From Amycolatopsis methanolica 239 (lineage in GTDB: Bacteria; Actinomycetota; Actinomycetes; Mycobacteriales; Pseudonocardiaceae), in the NCBI RefSeq assembly GCF_000739085.1, contig NZ_CP009110.1, forward strand, positions 3,224,001-3,288,000: a DNA stretch of 64,000 bases, read 5' to 3'. Each line of letters starts with the position of its first letter. Positions within the stretch are counted from its first letter, which is position 1. Shown in pieces: positions 34,691-43,613 of the stretch. Position numbers and translations under genes: made by a program. Under the pieces are notes generated by a model that saw only the letters and a program-made list of their open reading frames with translations, was not told where the DNA came from and ran no database searches.

Positions 34691-35641
34691 ATGCCTCGCA
34701 GCACCTGGGACGAGCTCCCCGCCACCGTGCGAGCCGCGATCGAACGCAAGGCCGGGCTCGTCGCGCGTGCCGAGGTCCCCTCGGCGGGACGCAACTCGGA
34801 TTTCTCGGCCACGTTGCACCTGCGCTCCGGCGGAGTCGTGTTCTGCAAGGGCATCGCCGATGCCGAGGGCAAACGCGGTGCGATGCACCGCCACGAGGCG
34901 GACATCAACCCGTGGTTGCCCTCGGCCATCGCGCCGCGACTGCGCTGGCGCATCGAGGCCGACGGCTGGCTGCTACTCGGCTTCGACCGCGTCACCGGCG
35001 CCCACGCCGACCTCACACCCGGCTCACCCGACCTGCCCGTCGTCGCCGACGCGATGGCAGCGCTGGGTCAAGACCTCGCCGGCTGCCCAGGAACCGCTCC
35101 ACGACTGGCCGACCAGTGGGCACGGCTCGCACCGTGGCGGCGGCTCGCCAAGGATCCGCCACCCGGCCTCGATCCCGTGAGAGCCTCGCAGCTCGTCCAG
35201 TGGGAGGCGCGGGCGATCGAGGCCGCCGATGGACACGACCTGGTGCACACCGACCTGCACTCGCTCAACATTCTGGTCTCCGGGCGCCGAGCCACTCTTA
35301 TCGACTGGGCTTGGTCGCGCACCGGATCAGCGGCGGTCGACGTGGCGTTCCTGACCGCCCGGCTGATCGCCGCCGGCCACACCCCGCCTGCCGCCGAAGA
35401 GTGGGCCGAGGCGCTTCCGGCGTGGCAACGGACTCCACGGGCCGTCCGGACCGCGCTGGCGGTCGAGATCTGGGGAATCTGGGAGTACCAGGCCGCGCAG
35501 CAGCACCGCGACCTGTGGCGCACCCTCGTCCCGGCCGCCCGCACCTGGGCCACGCACCACCTGGACGACAACACAGCCTTCGAACACAAGTTCGATGACG
35601 TGTTAGCCTCGGGACATGAGCGTGGAGGGCCTGACCGGTGA
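34691..35641 (+). CDS. phosphotransferase of the APH/choline-kinase family
   Basis: A 316-aa kinase-fold protein with AAGGAG before the ATG. The catalytic loop reads LVHTDLHSLNILVSG near residue 180 and the metal-binding Asp is in ATLIDWAWSRTG. The N-terminal lobe has FCKGIADAEGKRGAMHRHEA. Substrate (aminoglycoside or another small molecule) unknown. Actinomycetes carry many such proteins, so antibiotic resistance is not implied. It overlaps the next gene by 26 bases. Confidence 0.85.
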   Translation: MPRSTWDELPATVRAAIERKAGLVARAEVPSAGRNSDFSATLHLRSGGVVFCKGIADAEGKRGAMHRHEADINPWLPSAIAPRLRWRIEADGWLLLGFDRVTGAHADLTPGSPDLPVVADAMAALGQDLAGCPGTAPRLADQWARLAPWRRLAKDPPPGLDPVRASQLVQWEARAIEAADGHDLVHTDLHSLNILVSGRRATLIDWAWSRTGSAAVDVAFLTARLIAAGHTPPAAEEWAEALPAWQRTPRAVRTALAVEIWGIWEYQAAQQHRDLWRTLVPAARTWATHHLDDNTAFEHKFDDVLASGHERGGPDR

Positions 35642-35933
35642 GCAAAACGACGGGCTCGTCAACTACCGCGTCGATCCCCGCGGTGAGCGGGTCGTCGTCC
35701 TGCCCGCGACCTGCAGGGCGGGCCGACATTCCCTTGTCGTGGCGGGATACCGCGCCGTTGCCGACAGTGCTGGCGTCGCTGTCGAGTGCCAGACGTGCCG
35801 AGCCGAAGGCGTTTCTCCGGCAGCGTGGCTCTTCGGTACGGCCGGGCCACTCGCCGCGCGGGCCGAGTTCGATGACCAGCCGTACCTCGATCGACGGACT
35901 CGGGCGGACGCTGCGCTCCCGAGCTGGAAGTAG
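35616..35933 (+). CDS. small hypothetical protein with CxxC motif
   Basis: A 105-aa protein starting inside the end of the phosphotransferase gene. Cys at ATCRAGRHSL and the pair in VECQTCRAEG could form a small zinc site. I recognise no family. The overlap suggests co-translation with the kinase. Confidence 0.6.
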   Translation: MSVEGLTGEQNDGLVNYRVDPRGERVVVLPATCRAGRHSLVVAGYRAVADSAGVAVECQTCRAEGVSPAAWLFGTAGPLAARAEFDDQPYLDRRTRADAALPSWK

Positions 35934-35944
35934 GGGGTCTGCGG

Positions 35945-36256
35945 ATGCTGCACAGCCCCTACACCCGGTTCCGGGGCGACGACGACCACGGGCGGGTCCC
36001 GGTCATCACCCCCGTCTGGGTTCGGCTCGACGCCATCTACCTGCGAGTGCCGGGGGCGCCCATGCACACCGTGGTCACCGGCCTGGACATGACGGGCGAG
36101 GTACCCGGTCGACTCACAGGCTGGTTCTCCACCGCGAAGGGGGACTGGCTCGGCGTCGTCGACTTCGACATCCCGTACGCCGACCCGCGGCGGAACAAGC
36201 TCGAGGTCGTCGACCAACTCGTCCCGGCCTACGCCCTACGCCGCCGTGACGACTGA
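35945..36256 (+). CDS. hypothetical protein, 103 aa
   Basis: The ATG at 35945 lies 11 bases after the previous stop on the same strand. The protein has a plausible beta-rich composition (VWVRLDAIYLRV, GDWLGVVDFDIPYAD) and no recognisable motif. Last gene of the phosphotransferase run, convergent with the XRE regulator. Confidence 0.6.
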   Translation: MLHSPYTRFRGDDDHGRVPVITPVWVRLDAIYLRVPGAPMHTVVTGLDMTGEVPGRLTGWFSTAKGDWLGVVDFDIPYADPRRNKLEVVDQLVPAYALRRRDD

Positions 36257-36268
36257 CCGCGGTCAGTC

Positions 36269-37126
36269 TCAAGGCGATGTGGTTCTCAAATCCCGGAGAA
36301 TATCTTCGAGGTGCCGGCGGGTTTCCTCCGGTGTCAAGGCTATTTGCTCGAGCGTGGCACCAAGCTGTCGGTAGCGTCCGACAATTTCGCGATCGGTCAG
36401 GAGGGTGACCGCCCCGAGGTGCTGGACGACGACGGAGCTCTCGCCATCGCCACGGTCGTAGAGCGCAAAAGGGCCAATCTGGCCGTCATGCCAGTCCGAA
36501 CCCTCGAGCACGAGACGCACCGCGGCCAATCGCTGGTCGAGTACTTCTATCAACTGCCCAACCTGCTTCGCCATGACGGTCACTCCGCCGACTCGCCAGG
36601 TGAGTGCGGGTCGGCCGAGGAAAACTTCATACTTGGTTCGCCTGTCCTCGATCACTGCAGCCTGGCGTTCGGATTTGGAGGGCAAGTCGCTCATATTCGA
36701 TGGAACCTGACGGGCGTAATCCTCACACTGCAAAAGGTCGGGGATGCGCAGAGGTGACCATTCCGTGATCGAGGTGGCTTGCTTTTCGAGCTCCATCGCG
36801 TCGGCAGTTTGATGCGAAATGCCGAAAAGGCCGTGAGTGCCACGGTTCGGAGTTGCCCGTTTCGGAGTGACCCACGTCGCGACCTGGAGCAGGTCTGCGC
36901 GTGCCTTTCCCGTGATTCCCAGGGCGCCGGCGAGTGCTTCCGTCTGCTCAGCGGTCGGGACAAGTGTGCCGTCGAGCCACCGGCTCACGGTGGTATGCGA
37001 GACACCGAGCTGGCGACCAACGTCTCGCGTGGTGGGCCGAGGCGAGCGAGCTAGCCAGTGCGAGCGCAGAAGACGCGCGAGCGGCCGGCCGTCGAGCTGT
37101 TTCGCCGTATCGGGGTGCCTCGGCAT
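36269..37126 (-). CDS. XRE regulator with DUF5753 (Scr1-type) domain
   Basis: A 285-aa protein. Residues 18-75 form the HTH (TTRDVGRQLGVSHTTVSRWL). The C-terminal DUF5753 domain begins near residue 105, with SITEWSPLRIPDLLQCEDYA and RPALTWRVGG. Such proteins are widespread in Streptomyces and relatives and usually neighbour a small DUF397 protein. I see no DUF397 gene adjacent here. GC content is visibly lower than in the flanks. Confidence 0.88.
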   Translation of the reverse strand: MPRHPDTAKQLDGRPLARLLRSHWLARSPRPTTRDVGRQLGVSHTTVSRWLDGTLVPTAEQTEALAGALGITGKARADLLQVATWVTPKRATPNRGTHGLFGISHQTADAMELEKQATSITEWSPLRIPDLLQCEDYARQVPSNMSDLPSKSERQAAVIEDRRTKYEVFLGRPALTWRVGGVTVMAKQVGQLIEVLDQRLAAVRLVLEGSDWHDGQIGPFALYDRGDGESSVVVQHLGAVTLLTDREIVGRYRQLGATLEQIALTPEETRRHLEDILRDLRTTSP

Positions 37127-37207
37127 GAGTCAAGAGTACCGAAAAAGACCTTTGTCGGAACGACCCGGATGGGCTATTGCCCCTCTTGATGGCGCAATGC
37201 ACCGTTG

Positions 37208-37233
37208 TTTGGTGCGTAAGTTTCCGCACCAAA
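37208..37233. promoter_or_regulatory. 9-bp inverted repeat upstream of GntR gene
   Basis: TTTGGTGCG and CGCACCAAA, separated by eight bases, form a perfect inverted repeat 13 bases before a GGAGGGAAGATG start. It is a candidate operator, possibly autoregulatory for the GntR protein. Confidence 0.55.
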
Positions 37234-37246
37234 CTTTGGAGGGAAG

Positions 37247-37402
37247 ATGTGGCGATGGATTTCGCATATTTGCGACAGCGTGCCTTCTCTGGCAAGAAGA
37301 AGTCGATCGCAAAGTGGTCCTCGCCATGCCATGCCTGAGCGTGTGAAGGTCGCGCTCAACGAGGAGAACGGCTGGGGACGCGTTCGCCGGAGTAGGCGAT
37401 GA
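37247..37402 (+). CDS. possible 51-aa small protein upstream of GntR
   Basis: ATG behind GGAGG (six bases), ending in a TGA that overlaps the GntR start as ATGA. The basic product (from MWRWISHICD to VRRSRR) matches nothing I know. Support is the ribosome site and the overlap only; it may be a leader peptide. Confidence 0.4.
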   Translation: MWRWISHICDSVPSLARRSRSQSGPRHAMPERVKVALNEENGWGRVRRSRR

Positions 37403-37695
37403 CGGAAGAACGACGAACTCCGCAATATCTCTACCGGACAGTTTTCGAGCAGTTCAAGGCTCGAATCGAATCCGGCGAACTCCCTGCGAACACACCCTTC
37501 CCGGCCGAACGGCGCCTGGCGGCGGAACTCGGCGTCGCGCTAGGCACACTCCGCCACGCCACTCAGCTCCTGCGGGACGAGGGTCTCGTGGTCACGGTGC
37601 CGTCGAAGGGGACCTTCGTGCGCGAGGTCCGCGCCAGCCCGCGCTCGGCTGATCAGACGTCCGCGGCAATCTCCGGAGACGAAACCAGCCGATGA
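37399..37695 (+). CDS. short GntR-family transcriptional regulator
   Basis: A 98-aa protein that is little more than the GntR winged helix. QYLYRTVFEQFKARIESGEL leads to PAERRLAAELGVALGTLRHA and VVTVPSKGTFVRE. No effector domain follows, so a partner or an ATP-independent mode is likely. It begins at an ATGA overlap with a possible 51-aa ORF and is convergent with arsC. Confidence 0.85.
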   Translation: MTEERRTPQYLYRTVFEQFKARIESGELPANTPFPAERRLAAELGVALGTLRHATQLLRDEGLVVTVPSKGTFVREVRASPRSADQTSAAISGDETSR

Positions 37696-37736
37696 GCGGG
37701 TGGCGTGAACCAGGTGCCCACCCACCCTCGGCTGGA

Positions 37737-38414
37737 TCACGCTCGTGCGGGCACGAGTTCGTCGAGCAGCGCACGCACGCGGCGGTCGATTTCGTCGCGG
37801 ATGGGGCGTACCGCGTCGATTCCCTTGCCGGCGGGGTCGTCGAGTTGCCCGTCGAGGTAGCGCTTGCCGGGGAAGATGGGGCAGGCGTCGCCGCAGCCCA
37901 TGGTGATGACGACGTCGGCGGCTTGGACGGCCTCGGTGGTTAGCGGTTTGGGGAATTCCTTGGTCAGGTCGAGGCCGAGTTCGTGCATGGCTTCGACGAC
38001 GGCGGGGTTGATGGTGTCGGCGGGGGCGGAGCCGGCGGAGCGGACGGTGACGCGTCCGGCGGCGTGGTGGTCGAGCAGGGCGGCGGCCATCTGGGAGCGG
38101 CCGGCGTTGTGGACGCAGACGAAGAGGACTTCGGGCTTGTCGGACACGGTGGCTCCTTGGTTCTTGGCGGTGGCTTCCAGTCGCTGCCGGGCGAAGCGGG
38201 CGGCCAGGACGGGCAGGTGGGTGCGGATGCGAGCGGTGGCGGCGAGGTGGGTGTAGGAGTCCTCGACACAGTCGCGGACGGTTTCTGGCGAGAAGGTGCC
38301 GGTGAAGTGCCGGGCGATCTCGTCGGCTTCGCGGTTGAGCAGGGTCTGCACGTGGCGGTCGGTGAGGCGGCAGTCTTCGACGTCCTGGCAGGGTTCGCCT
38401 TCGATGTGGTCCAT
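37737..38414 (-). CDS. arsC: arsenate reductase ArsC (LMW-phosphatase type) with N-terminal helical domain
   Basis: A 225-aa protein. Residues 1-85 form the three-helix N-terminal domain seen in actinobacterial arsenate reductases; from residue 90 the low-molecular-weight phosphatase fold begins. The phosphate-type loop reads FVCVHNAGRSQMAAALL (CX5R), and the Asp of QLDDPAGKG is the general acid. It reduces arsenate to arsenite with a thiol relay such as mycothiol. Third gene of arsR-ACR3-arsC, two bases after the exporter gene. Confidence 0.92.
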   Translation of the reverse strand: MDHIEGEPCQDVEDCRLTDRHVQTLLNREADEIARHFTGTFSPETVRDCVEDSYTHLAATARIRTHLPVLAARFARQRLEATAKNQGATVSDKPEVLFVCVHNAGRSQMAAALLDHHAAGRVTVRSAGSAPADTINPAVVEAMHELGLDLTKEFPKPLTTEAVQAADVVITMGCGDACPIFPGKRYLDGQLDDPAGKGIDAVRPIRDEIDRRVRALLDELVPARA

Positions 38415-38416
38415 GG

Positions 38417-39490
38417 CTACTCCCGGGTGGCAGGGGTGAATCGGCGGCGCAGGGCGAGCGAGACGTAGACGAGCGCGACCAGGACCGGCACCTCGATCAG
38501 GGGGCCGACGACCCCGGCGAGGGCCTGGCCGCTGGTGGCGCCGAAGGTCGCGATGGCGACGGCGATGGCGAGCTCGAAGTTGTTGCCCGCCGCGGTGAAG
38601 GCGAGCGTGGTGGTGCGTTCGTAGTTCAGGCCGAGCGCCTTGCCGAGGGCGTAGGAGCCGGCCCACATGAGTCCGAAGTAGACCAGCAGCGGCAGTGCGA
38701 TGCGGGCGACGTCGAGCGGGCGGCTGGTGATCTGGTCGCCCTGCAGGGCGAACAACACGACGATGGTGAACAGCAGTCCGTACAGGGCGACCGGCCCGAT
38801 GCGCGGCAGGAACCGGGTTTCGTACCAGTCGCGGCCCTTGCCCCGCTCGCCGAGGCGGCGCGTGAGGTAGCCGGCGACGAGTGGGATGCCGAGGAAGATC
38901 AGCGTGGACTTCGCGATCTGCCACCCGGACACTGACAGGCTGGTGGTGTCGAGGCCGAGCCAGCCGGGCAGGATCTCCAGGTAGAACCAGCCGAGCGCGC
39001 CGAACATGATCACCTGGAAGACCGAGTTGAGCGCGACCAGCACGGCGGCGGCTTCGCGGTCGCCGCAGGCGAGGTCGTTCCAGATGATGACCATGGCGAT
39101 GCAGCGGGCCAGGCCGACGATGATGAGGCCGGTGCGGTACTCGGGCAGGTCCGGCAGCAGCAGCCACGCGAGGGCGAACATCAGCGCCGGCCCGATGAGC
39201 CAGTTGAGCACGAGCGAGGGCCACAGCAGCTTCCGGTCGCGGGTGACTGAGTCCAGCTTGTCGTAGCGGACCTTGGCCAGCACCGGGTACATCATCACCA
39301 GCAACCCAAGAGCGATCGGCAACGAGATCCCGTCGATGGCCACGGCGTTGAGGCCGGTCTCCAGGCCGGGGATCCAGCGCCCGGCGAGCAATCCGAGGAC
39401 CATCGCCGCGCCGATCCAGATCGGCAGGAAGCGGTCCAGCGTGGACAGCTTGCCGACGACGCCGGCGGGGGCCGTGTCGGTGGTGGTCAC
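38417..39490 (-). CDS. arsB: ACR3-family arsenite efflux transporter
   Basis: A 357-aa membrane protein with about ten hydrophobic segments. Family blocks LGLLVMMYPVLAKVRY, IGLARCIAMVIIWNDLACGD with the essential Cys, and FTAAGNNFELAIAVAIA are intact. It exports arsenite. Its start overlaps arsR by four bases (GTGA). ACR3 proteins are often labelled arsB although unrelated to E. coli ArsB. Confidence 0.95.
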   Translation of the reverse strand: MTTTDTAPAGVVGKLSTLDRFLPIWIGAAMVLGLLAGRWIPGLETGLNAVAIDGISLPIALGLLVMMYPVLAKVRYDKLDSVTRDRKLLWPSLVLNWLIGPALMFALAWLLLPDLPEYRTGLIIVGLARCIAMVIIWNDLACGDREAAAVLVALNSVFQVIMFGALGWFYLEILPGWLGLDTTSLSVSGWQIAKSTLIFLGIPLVAGYLTRRLGERGKGRDWYETRFLPRIGPVALYGLLFTIVVLFALQGDQITSRPLDVARIALPLLVYFGLMWAGSYALGKALGLNYERTTTLAFTAAGNNFELAIAVAIATFGATSGQALAGVVGPLIEVPVLVALVYVSLALRRRFTPATRE

Positions 39491-39849
39491 GCCGTCACCA
39501 CCGAGCCCTCGGCGGGGGTGAGGACGGCGGACAGCCGGGCCAGGGTCTCAGGCTGGACGCGGTAGTAGATCCAGGTGCCGCGGCGCTCGCCGGTGATGAG
39601 GCCGGACTCGCGCAGCACCTTGAGGTGGTGGGAGATCGTGGGCCCGGTCAGCTCGAACGCGCCCGTCAGGTCGCAGACACACGCCTCGCCGCCGTCGTGG
39701 GAGGCGATCAGCGACAGCAGCCGCAGCCGCACCGGGTCGCCGACCGCCTTGAACACCTTCGCCAGGTCCGCGGCCTGCGGCTCGGACAGCGGTTCTCGTA
39801 CCAGTGGCGAGCAGCACTCGGCGTCGACGATCGGCAGCTGTTTCGACAT
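39487..39849 (-). CDS. arsR: ArsR-family arsenic-responsive repressor
   Basis: A 120-aa winged-helix repressor. FKAVGDPVRLRLLSLIASHD leads to the metal site EACVCDLTGAFELTGPTISH with the CxC pair, then HHLKVLRESGLITGERRGTW. Arsenite binding to the Cys pair releases DNA. An N-terminal AECCSP adds two more thiols. First gene of the minus-strand ars operon. Confidence 0.93.
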   Translation of the reverse strand: MSKQLPIVDAECCSPLVREPLSEPQAADLAKVFKAVGDPVRLRLLSLIASHDGGEACVCDLTGAFELTGPTISHHLKVLRESGLITGERRGTWIYYRVQPETLARLSAVLTPAEGSVVTA

Positions 39850-39907
39850 GCCCCTATCTAAACAAACTTCTATCTTGACGTCCATCTACCCAAGGTGCAG
39901 GCTTTTC

Positions 39908-39923
39908 ATCGACAGACATCGAT
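39908..39923. promoter_or_regulatory. ArsR-type operator ATCGA-N6-TCGAT
   Basis: ATCGACAGACATCGAT is a perfect 5-6-5 palindrome between divergent arsR and arsM, 24 bases before the arsM ATG. The same arrangement occurs three times at 44955-45035 in the other ars promoter region. Confidence 0.75.
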
Positions 39924-39947
39924 CGTCGTGGAACCGGAGGTGTCAGC

Positions 39948-40763
39948 ATGGGCGAGCAGGCGCAGGACGTGCGGGAACAGGTGCGGGAGCGCTATGCGGC
40001 GGCCGCGGTGCGAGCGAGCACGCGAGCGGCGGCGTCGTGCTGCGGCGGCGGATGTTCCGGCGAGGTGCCCGACCTGACGGGCGGCTGGTACGACGAGGTG
40101 GAGCGGTCGTCTCTGCCGGAGGAGGCGGTGCTGGCCAGTCTCGGCTGTGGCAATCCACTGGCCGTGGCTGAGCTGCGCGAGGGTGAGACGGTGCTCGATC
40201 TGGGCTCCGGCGGCGGCATCGACGTGCTGCTGTCGGCGCGGCGGGTCGGCCCGGCGGGCAAGGTGTACGGGCTGGACATGACCGAGGAGATGCTCGCGCT
40301 CGCGCAGGCCAACGCCGACAAGGCCGGGGCGACCAACGTCGACTTCCTCAAGGGCCACATTGAGGCGATCCCGCTCCCGGCGGACCGGGTTGATGTGATC
40401 ATCTCCAACTGCGTGATCAATCTGTCGGTCGACAAGCCCGCGGTGTTCGCCGAGATGTTCCGCGTGCTCAAGCCCGGCGGGCGGCTCGGCATCTCCGACG
40501 TCGTCGCAGAGGACCAGCTGACCGCCGCCGAGCGGGCCGAGCGCGGCGAATACACCGCCTGCATCGCCGGGGCGCTGTTGTTCGCGGAGTACCGGGCGGG
40601 GCTGGCCGAGGCCGGATTCACCGGGATCGAGATCACGCCGACACACGAGGCCGCCGAGAACATGCACTCCGCGATCGTCCGCGCGACCAAGCCCCACGAG
40701 GCGGTCGCGAGCCGGGCGCTGCCGCTGGTCACCAATTCCACTTCGGGTGAGTGCTGCGGCTGA
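39948..40763 (+). CDS. arsM: arsenite S-adenosylmethionine methyltransferase
   Basis: A 271-aa methyltransferase. The SAM motif VLDLGSGGGIDVLLSA is near residue 80 and GLDMTEEMLALAQANA follows. Arsenite-binding cysteines are present in the N-terminal SCCGGGCSG, in ISNCVINLS near residue 160 and in YTACIAGALL near residue 205. It methylates arsenite to mono- and dimethyl species in the cytoplasm. Divergent from arsR. Confidence 0.95.
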   Translation: MGEQAQDVREQVRERYAAAAVRASTRAAASCCGGGCSGEVPDLTGGWYDEVERSSLPEEAVLASLGCGNPLAVAELREGETVLDLGSGGGIDVLLSARRVGPAGKVYGLDMTEEMLALAQANADKAGATNVDFLKGHIEAIPLPADRVDVIISNCVINLSVDKPAVFAEMFRVLKPGGRLGISDVVAEDQLTAAERAERGEYTACIAGALLFAEYRAGLAEAGFTGIEITPTHEAAENMHSAIVRATKPHEAVASRALPLVTNSTSGECCG

Positions 40764-40811
40764 GACCGGCCTCAGCCCGGCGGTGTCACGCTGAGCTGGA
40801 AGGGACGGGTC

Positions 40812-41324
40812 ATGGATCGGCGGGCCGTGCACGAGCAGTGGGAACGCGACCGTGCCACCTTCCACGCGCTGCTGGCCGCCGCGACGGCCGACGACTTGCG
40901 CCAGCCGTCGCGCGGCACCCGGTGGACCAACCGGCAACTGTTGTTCCACATGCTGTTCGGCTACCAGGTGGTGCGGGCTCTGCGGTTGCTGGTGCGCGTG
41001 TTCGGGCGCCTGCCGGATCCGGTGAGCCGTGGGTTCGCCCGGGCGCTGGATGCCGCCGCGGTGCCGTTCGACGTCGTGAACTACCTGGGCTCCTGCGGCG
41101 GCGGCCTGCTCGGACCGCGGTGGATGACCTGGTGGTTCGACCGCATCATCGCGTCCCTGCACCGCAGCCTCGACCGCGCGTCCGAAGCCGACCTCGGGCG
41201 GGGCATGCACTATCCCACGCGCTGGGATCCGTTCTTCGCGCCTCGGATGACCCTGGCCGACGTCTACCGGTACCCGGCCCGGCATTTCGCCTTCCACCAG
41301 CGGCAGCTCACTTTCACTGCTTGA
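40812..41324 (+). CDS. DinB-family four-helix protein
   Basis: A 170-aa member of the DinB/mycothiol-transferase-like fold. Putative metal-binding histidines occur in LLFHMLFGYQ near residue 48 and YPARHFAFHQRQL near residue 157. Actinobacterial members often work as thiol-dependent enzymes, which would suit mycothiol-linked arsenic detoxification, but the role is inferred only from position. Its 3' end overlaps the convergent flavoprotein gene by 11 bases. Confidence 0.8.
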   Translation: MDRRAVHEQWERDRATFHALLAAATADDLRQPSRGTRWTNRQLLFHMLFGYQVVRALRLLVRVFGRLPDPVSRGFARALDAAAVPFDVVNYLGSCGGGLLGPRWMTWWFDRIIASLHRSLDRASEADLGRGMHYPTRWDPFFAPRMTLADVYRYPARHFAFHQRQLTFTA

Positions 41325-42351
41325 GCAGCCGCCGGGCCAGGTAGGCGGCGTCCCGGCCGACGCCGCGGATGGTGGCCGAGGAGAAGCTGCGCTGCCATTC
41401 CAGCCCGACGAACCCGAGCCCGGGATGGCTGGTGGACAGGCCACGGTGCTGCTTCGCCGCTCCGGTCGGGTCGAGGGCGCCGAGCTTGTCCAGGTAGGTC
41501 AGTCCAGGGCGGAACCCGGTGGCCAGGATGATGGTGTCCACCCGCTCATGGGTGCCGTCGCGCCAGGTCAGTGTGTCGCCGTTGATGGCGGTGAACATGC
41601 GCCGCTGGTCGGGCTTGCCGGCGTCGATCGCGGCCTGGTAGCCGCCGGCGTCGAGGACGAGCATGCTCGGCTTGGTGCGCAGCCACGGCCCGATGGGCAG
41701 GACGTCGAACCCGGTGACGGTGAACCAGAAGTGCACATCCCGGCCCAGCGGTTTCTGCGTGGCGTAGCGGATCGGCTTGCGCGTGGCGAGCGTGACGTGG
41801 GCGTGCGGCGCGAGGTCGACGGCGATCTGCACGGCGGAGTTGGCCGCGCCGACCACGACCACGCGCTGCCCGGCGAACGGGCTGGGTTCGCGGTACTCGC
41901 TGGAGTGCAGGACCGTTCCGGCGAACTCGTCAAGCCCGGGCAGCGCCGGCCGGTGCGGGGAGGTGAACGCCCCGGTGGCGGCGATGACGATCGGCGCGGA
42001 GAACTCGGCGCCGGCCTCGGTCGACACCAGGAACTCCCCGTCGGGCCGGGTCACGGCGGTGACCCGCTGGCCGGTACGCATGTCGGCGTCCAGCGCGGCG
42101 GCGTAGCGGCGAAGGTAGTCGATCACCTCGTCGCGGTGCGGGTAGCGGCGGGGGTCGCCGGGGAAGGCCAGGCCCGGTAGTGAGCTGTAGCGGGCCGGGG
42201 AGAACAGGTGGAGGCTGTCGTAGTAGTGCGGCCACGAGCCGACCGGTTCGTCACCGGCCTCCAGCAGGACGGGCTTGAGCCCGCGCGCCTTGAGGGCGTG
42301 GACCGAGGCGAGACCGGCTTGGCCGCCGCCGATCACAATGGCATCAGGCAT
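41314..42351 (-). CDS. flavin-containing monooxygenase-like oxidoreductase (ArsO-like)
   Basis: A 345-aa two-dinucleotide-domain flavoprotein. FAD motif AIVIGGGQAGLASVHALKA is at the N-terminus, NADPH motif VVVVGAANSAVQIAVDLA near residue 165, and the ATGF motif IILATGFRPGLTYL near residue 275. Relatives in ars operons are annotated ArsO. It may oxidise a trivalent arsenical; this is inference from the neighbourhood. Confidence 0.85.
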   Translation of the reverse strand: MPDAIVIGGGQAGLASVHALKARGLKPVLLEAGDEPVGSWPHYYDSLHLFSPARYSSLPGLAFPGDPRRYPHRDEVIDYLRRYAAALDADMRTGQRVTAVTRPDGEFLVSTEAGAEFSAPIVIAATGAFTSPHRPALPGLDEFAGTVLHSSEYREPSPFAGQRVVVVGAANSAVQIAVDLAPHAHVTLATRKPIRYATQKPLGRDVHFWFTVTGFDVLPIGPWLRTKPSMLVLDAGGYQAAIDAGKPDQRRMFTAINGDTLTWRDGTHERVDTIILATGFRPGLTYLDKLGALDPTGAAKQHRGLSTSHPGLGFVGLEWQRSFSSATIRGVGRDAAYLARRLLKQ

Positions 42352-42392
42352 GACAAAGAAACCCTTTCACTACAACGAGTTGAGAAAAGCAG

Positions 42393-43613
42393 CTACCGGG
42401 CAGACCGGCGGGGGATGCTCGCGAGGGAGAACACCACGGCCGCCGCCGCGATGAGGGCCAGCACGAGGAACGTGGGCGCGTAGCCGCCCAGCCCGGTGGC
42501 GATCGCGGCGCCCGCCCACGGGGCGAGCGACATCGTGATCGTCAGCGGCGCGGACAGCAGCCCCGTGAGCCGTCCATAGTGGACCGCTCCCCACCGGTCG
42601 GTGATCGCGGTGGCCTGCAACAGTGTGAACACGCCGCGGGCCATCCCGGCGACCACGGCCGCGATGACGAGCGCGGCTGCCGTGGTCAGCAGGCCCAGCA
42701 CCGCCGTGGTGGCCGCCACCGCGGCGAGAATGATCGCGGTGCGGACACGGACGCTGGTGTGGCGGGTGAAGGTCGTGTAACCGAGGCGGCCCAGCACCTG
42801 CCCAGCCCCGCCGAGGCCAAGCGCGACCGCGGCGGCACCCGGGCTGAGCCCGCGCTCGGTGAGCAACGGCACCAGGTTGATCACCACCGCGAACGCGGCG
42901 AACGCCGACAGACTCAACGCCAGCACCAGCGCCACAAACGCGCGGCTGCGCGCGATGCGTCCAGGATCGGTGTGCTCCGCGTGCTCGGGGTGCTCGTGCG
43001 GTTCGGGATCCGGCCAGTGCCCCCGCAACCCCCACACGTGGCCCGGGATCGTGATCACCGCCAGGACGACGGCGAGCACGAGGTAGGTCTGCCGCCAGTC
43101 CAGATGGGAGGCCAGCGCGGCGGTCAACGGGGCGAACACCGTCGACGCCAGCCCCGCCACCAGGGTCACGATGGTCAACGCGCCCACCCGGCGAGGCCCG
43201 TACCAGCGGGTCAGTGCGGCGAACGCCGGCGGGTACAGCGTCGCGCCCATCGCCACCCCGGCCAGCAGCCACGCCGCGACGAACCAGGCGAGGTTCTGCG
43301 CGGTCGCGATCGCCACCACCGCGGGCACCGCGAGGACCGAGCCGCCGGTCATCAGCCACCGCGGCCCGTGCCGGTCCAGCCACCGACCCACCGGAATGCC
43401 GGCGAGCGCGGCGACCAGCTGACCACCCGAGAAACCCGCGGTGATCCAGCTCGGCGACCACCCGGTGGCCCTCGCGATGTCGGTGGCCAGCACGGGGAAG
43501 GCGTAGTAGAGCACGCCCCAGCTGGTGATCTCGGTGACGCACAAGGTCACCAGGACCCGGCGCAGCCCGGCCCTCGACAGGAAACCGGGCTGCGCGGACG
43601 CATCGACCGTCAC
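42393..43613 (-). CDS. MFS transporter of the arsenic island
   Basis: A 406-aa major-facilitator protein with twelve hydrophobic segments and a His/Glu-rich central loop (PEPHEHPEHAEHTD). The GTG start at 43613 overlaps the flavoprotein stop (GTGA). It probably exports an oxidised or organic arsenical made by the cluster; substrate unproven. It is not recognisably ArsJ, whose GAPDH partner is absent. Confidence 0.85.
   Translation of the reverse strand: MTVDASAQPGFLSRAGLRRVLVTLCVTEITSWGVLYYAFPVLATDIARATGWSPSWITAGFSGGQLVAALAGIPVGRWLDRHGPRWLMTGGSVLAVPAVVAIATAQNLAWFVAAWLLAGVAMGATLYPPAFAALTRWYGPRRVGALTIVTLVAGLASTVFAPLTAALASHLDWRQTYLVLAVVLAVITIPGHVWGLRGHWPDPEPHEHPEHAEHTDPGRIARSRAFVALVLALSLSAFAAFAVVINLVPLLTERGLSPGAAAVALGLGGAGQVLGRLGYTTFTRHTSVRVRTAIILAAVAATTAVLGLLTTAAALVIAAVVAGMARGVFTLLQATAITDRWGAVHYGRLTGLLSAPLTITMSLAPWAGAAIATGLGGYAPTFLVLALIAAAAVVFSLASIPRRSAR

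Noticed and set aside
34691..35641. Aminoglycoside resistance gene
   Set aside because: APH-fold proteins are abundant in actinomycetes and no residue pattern specific for an aminoglycoside class can be seen.
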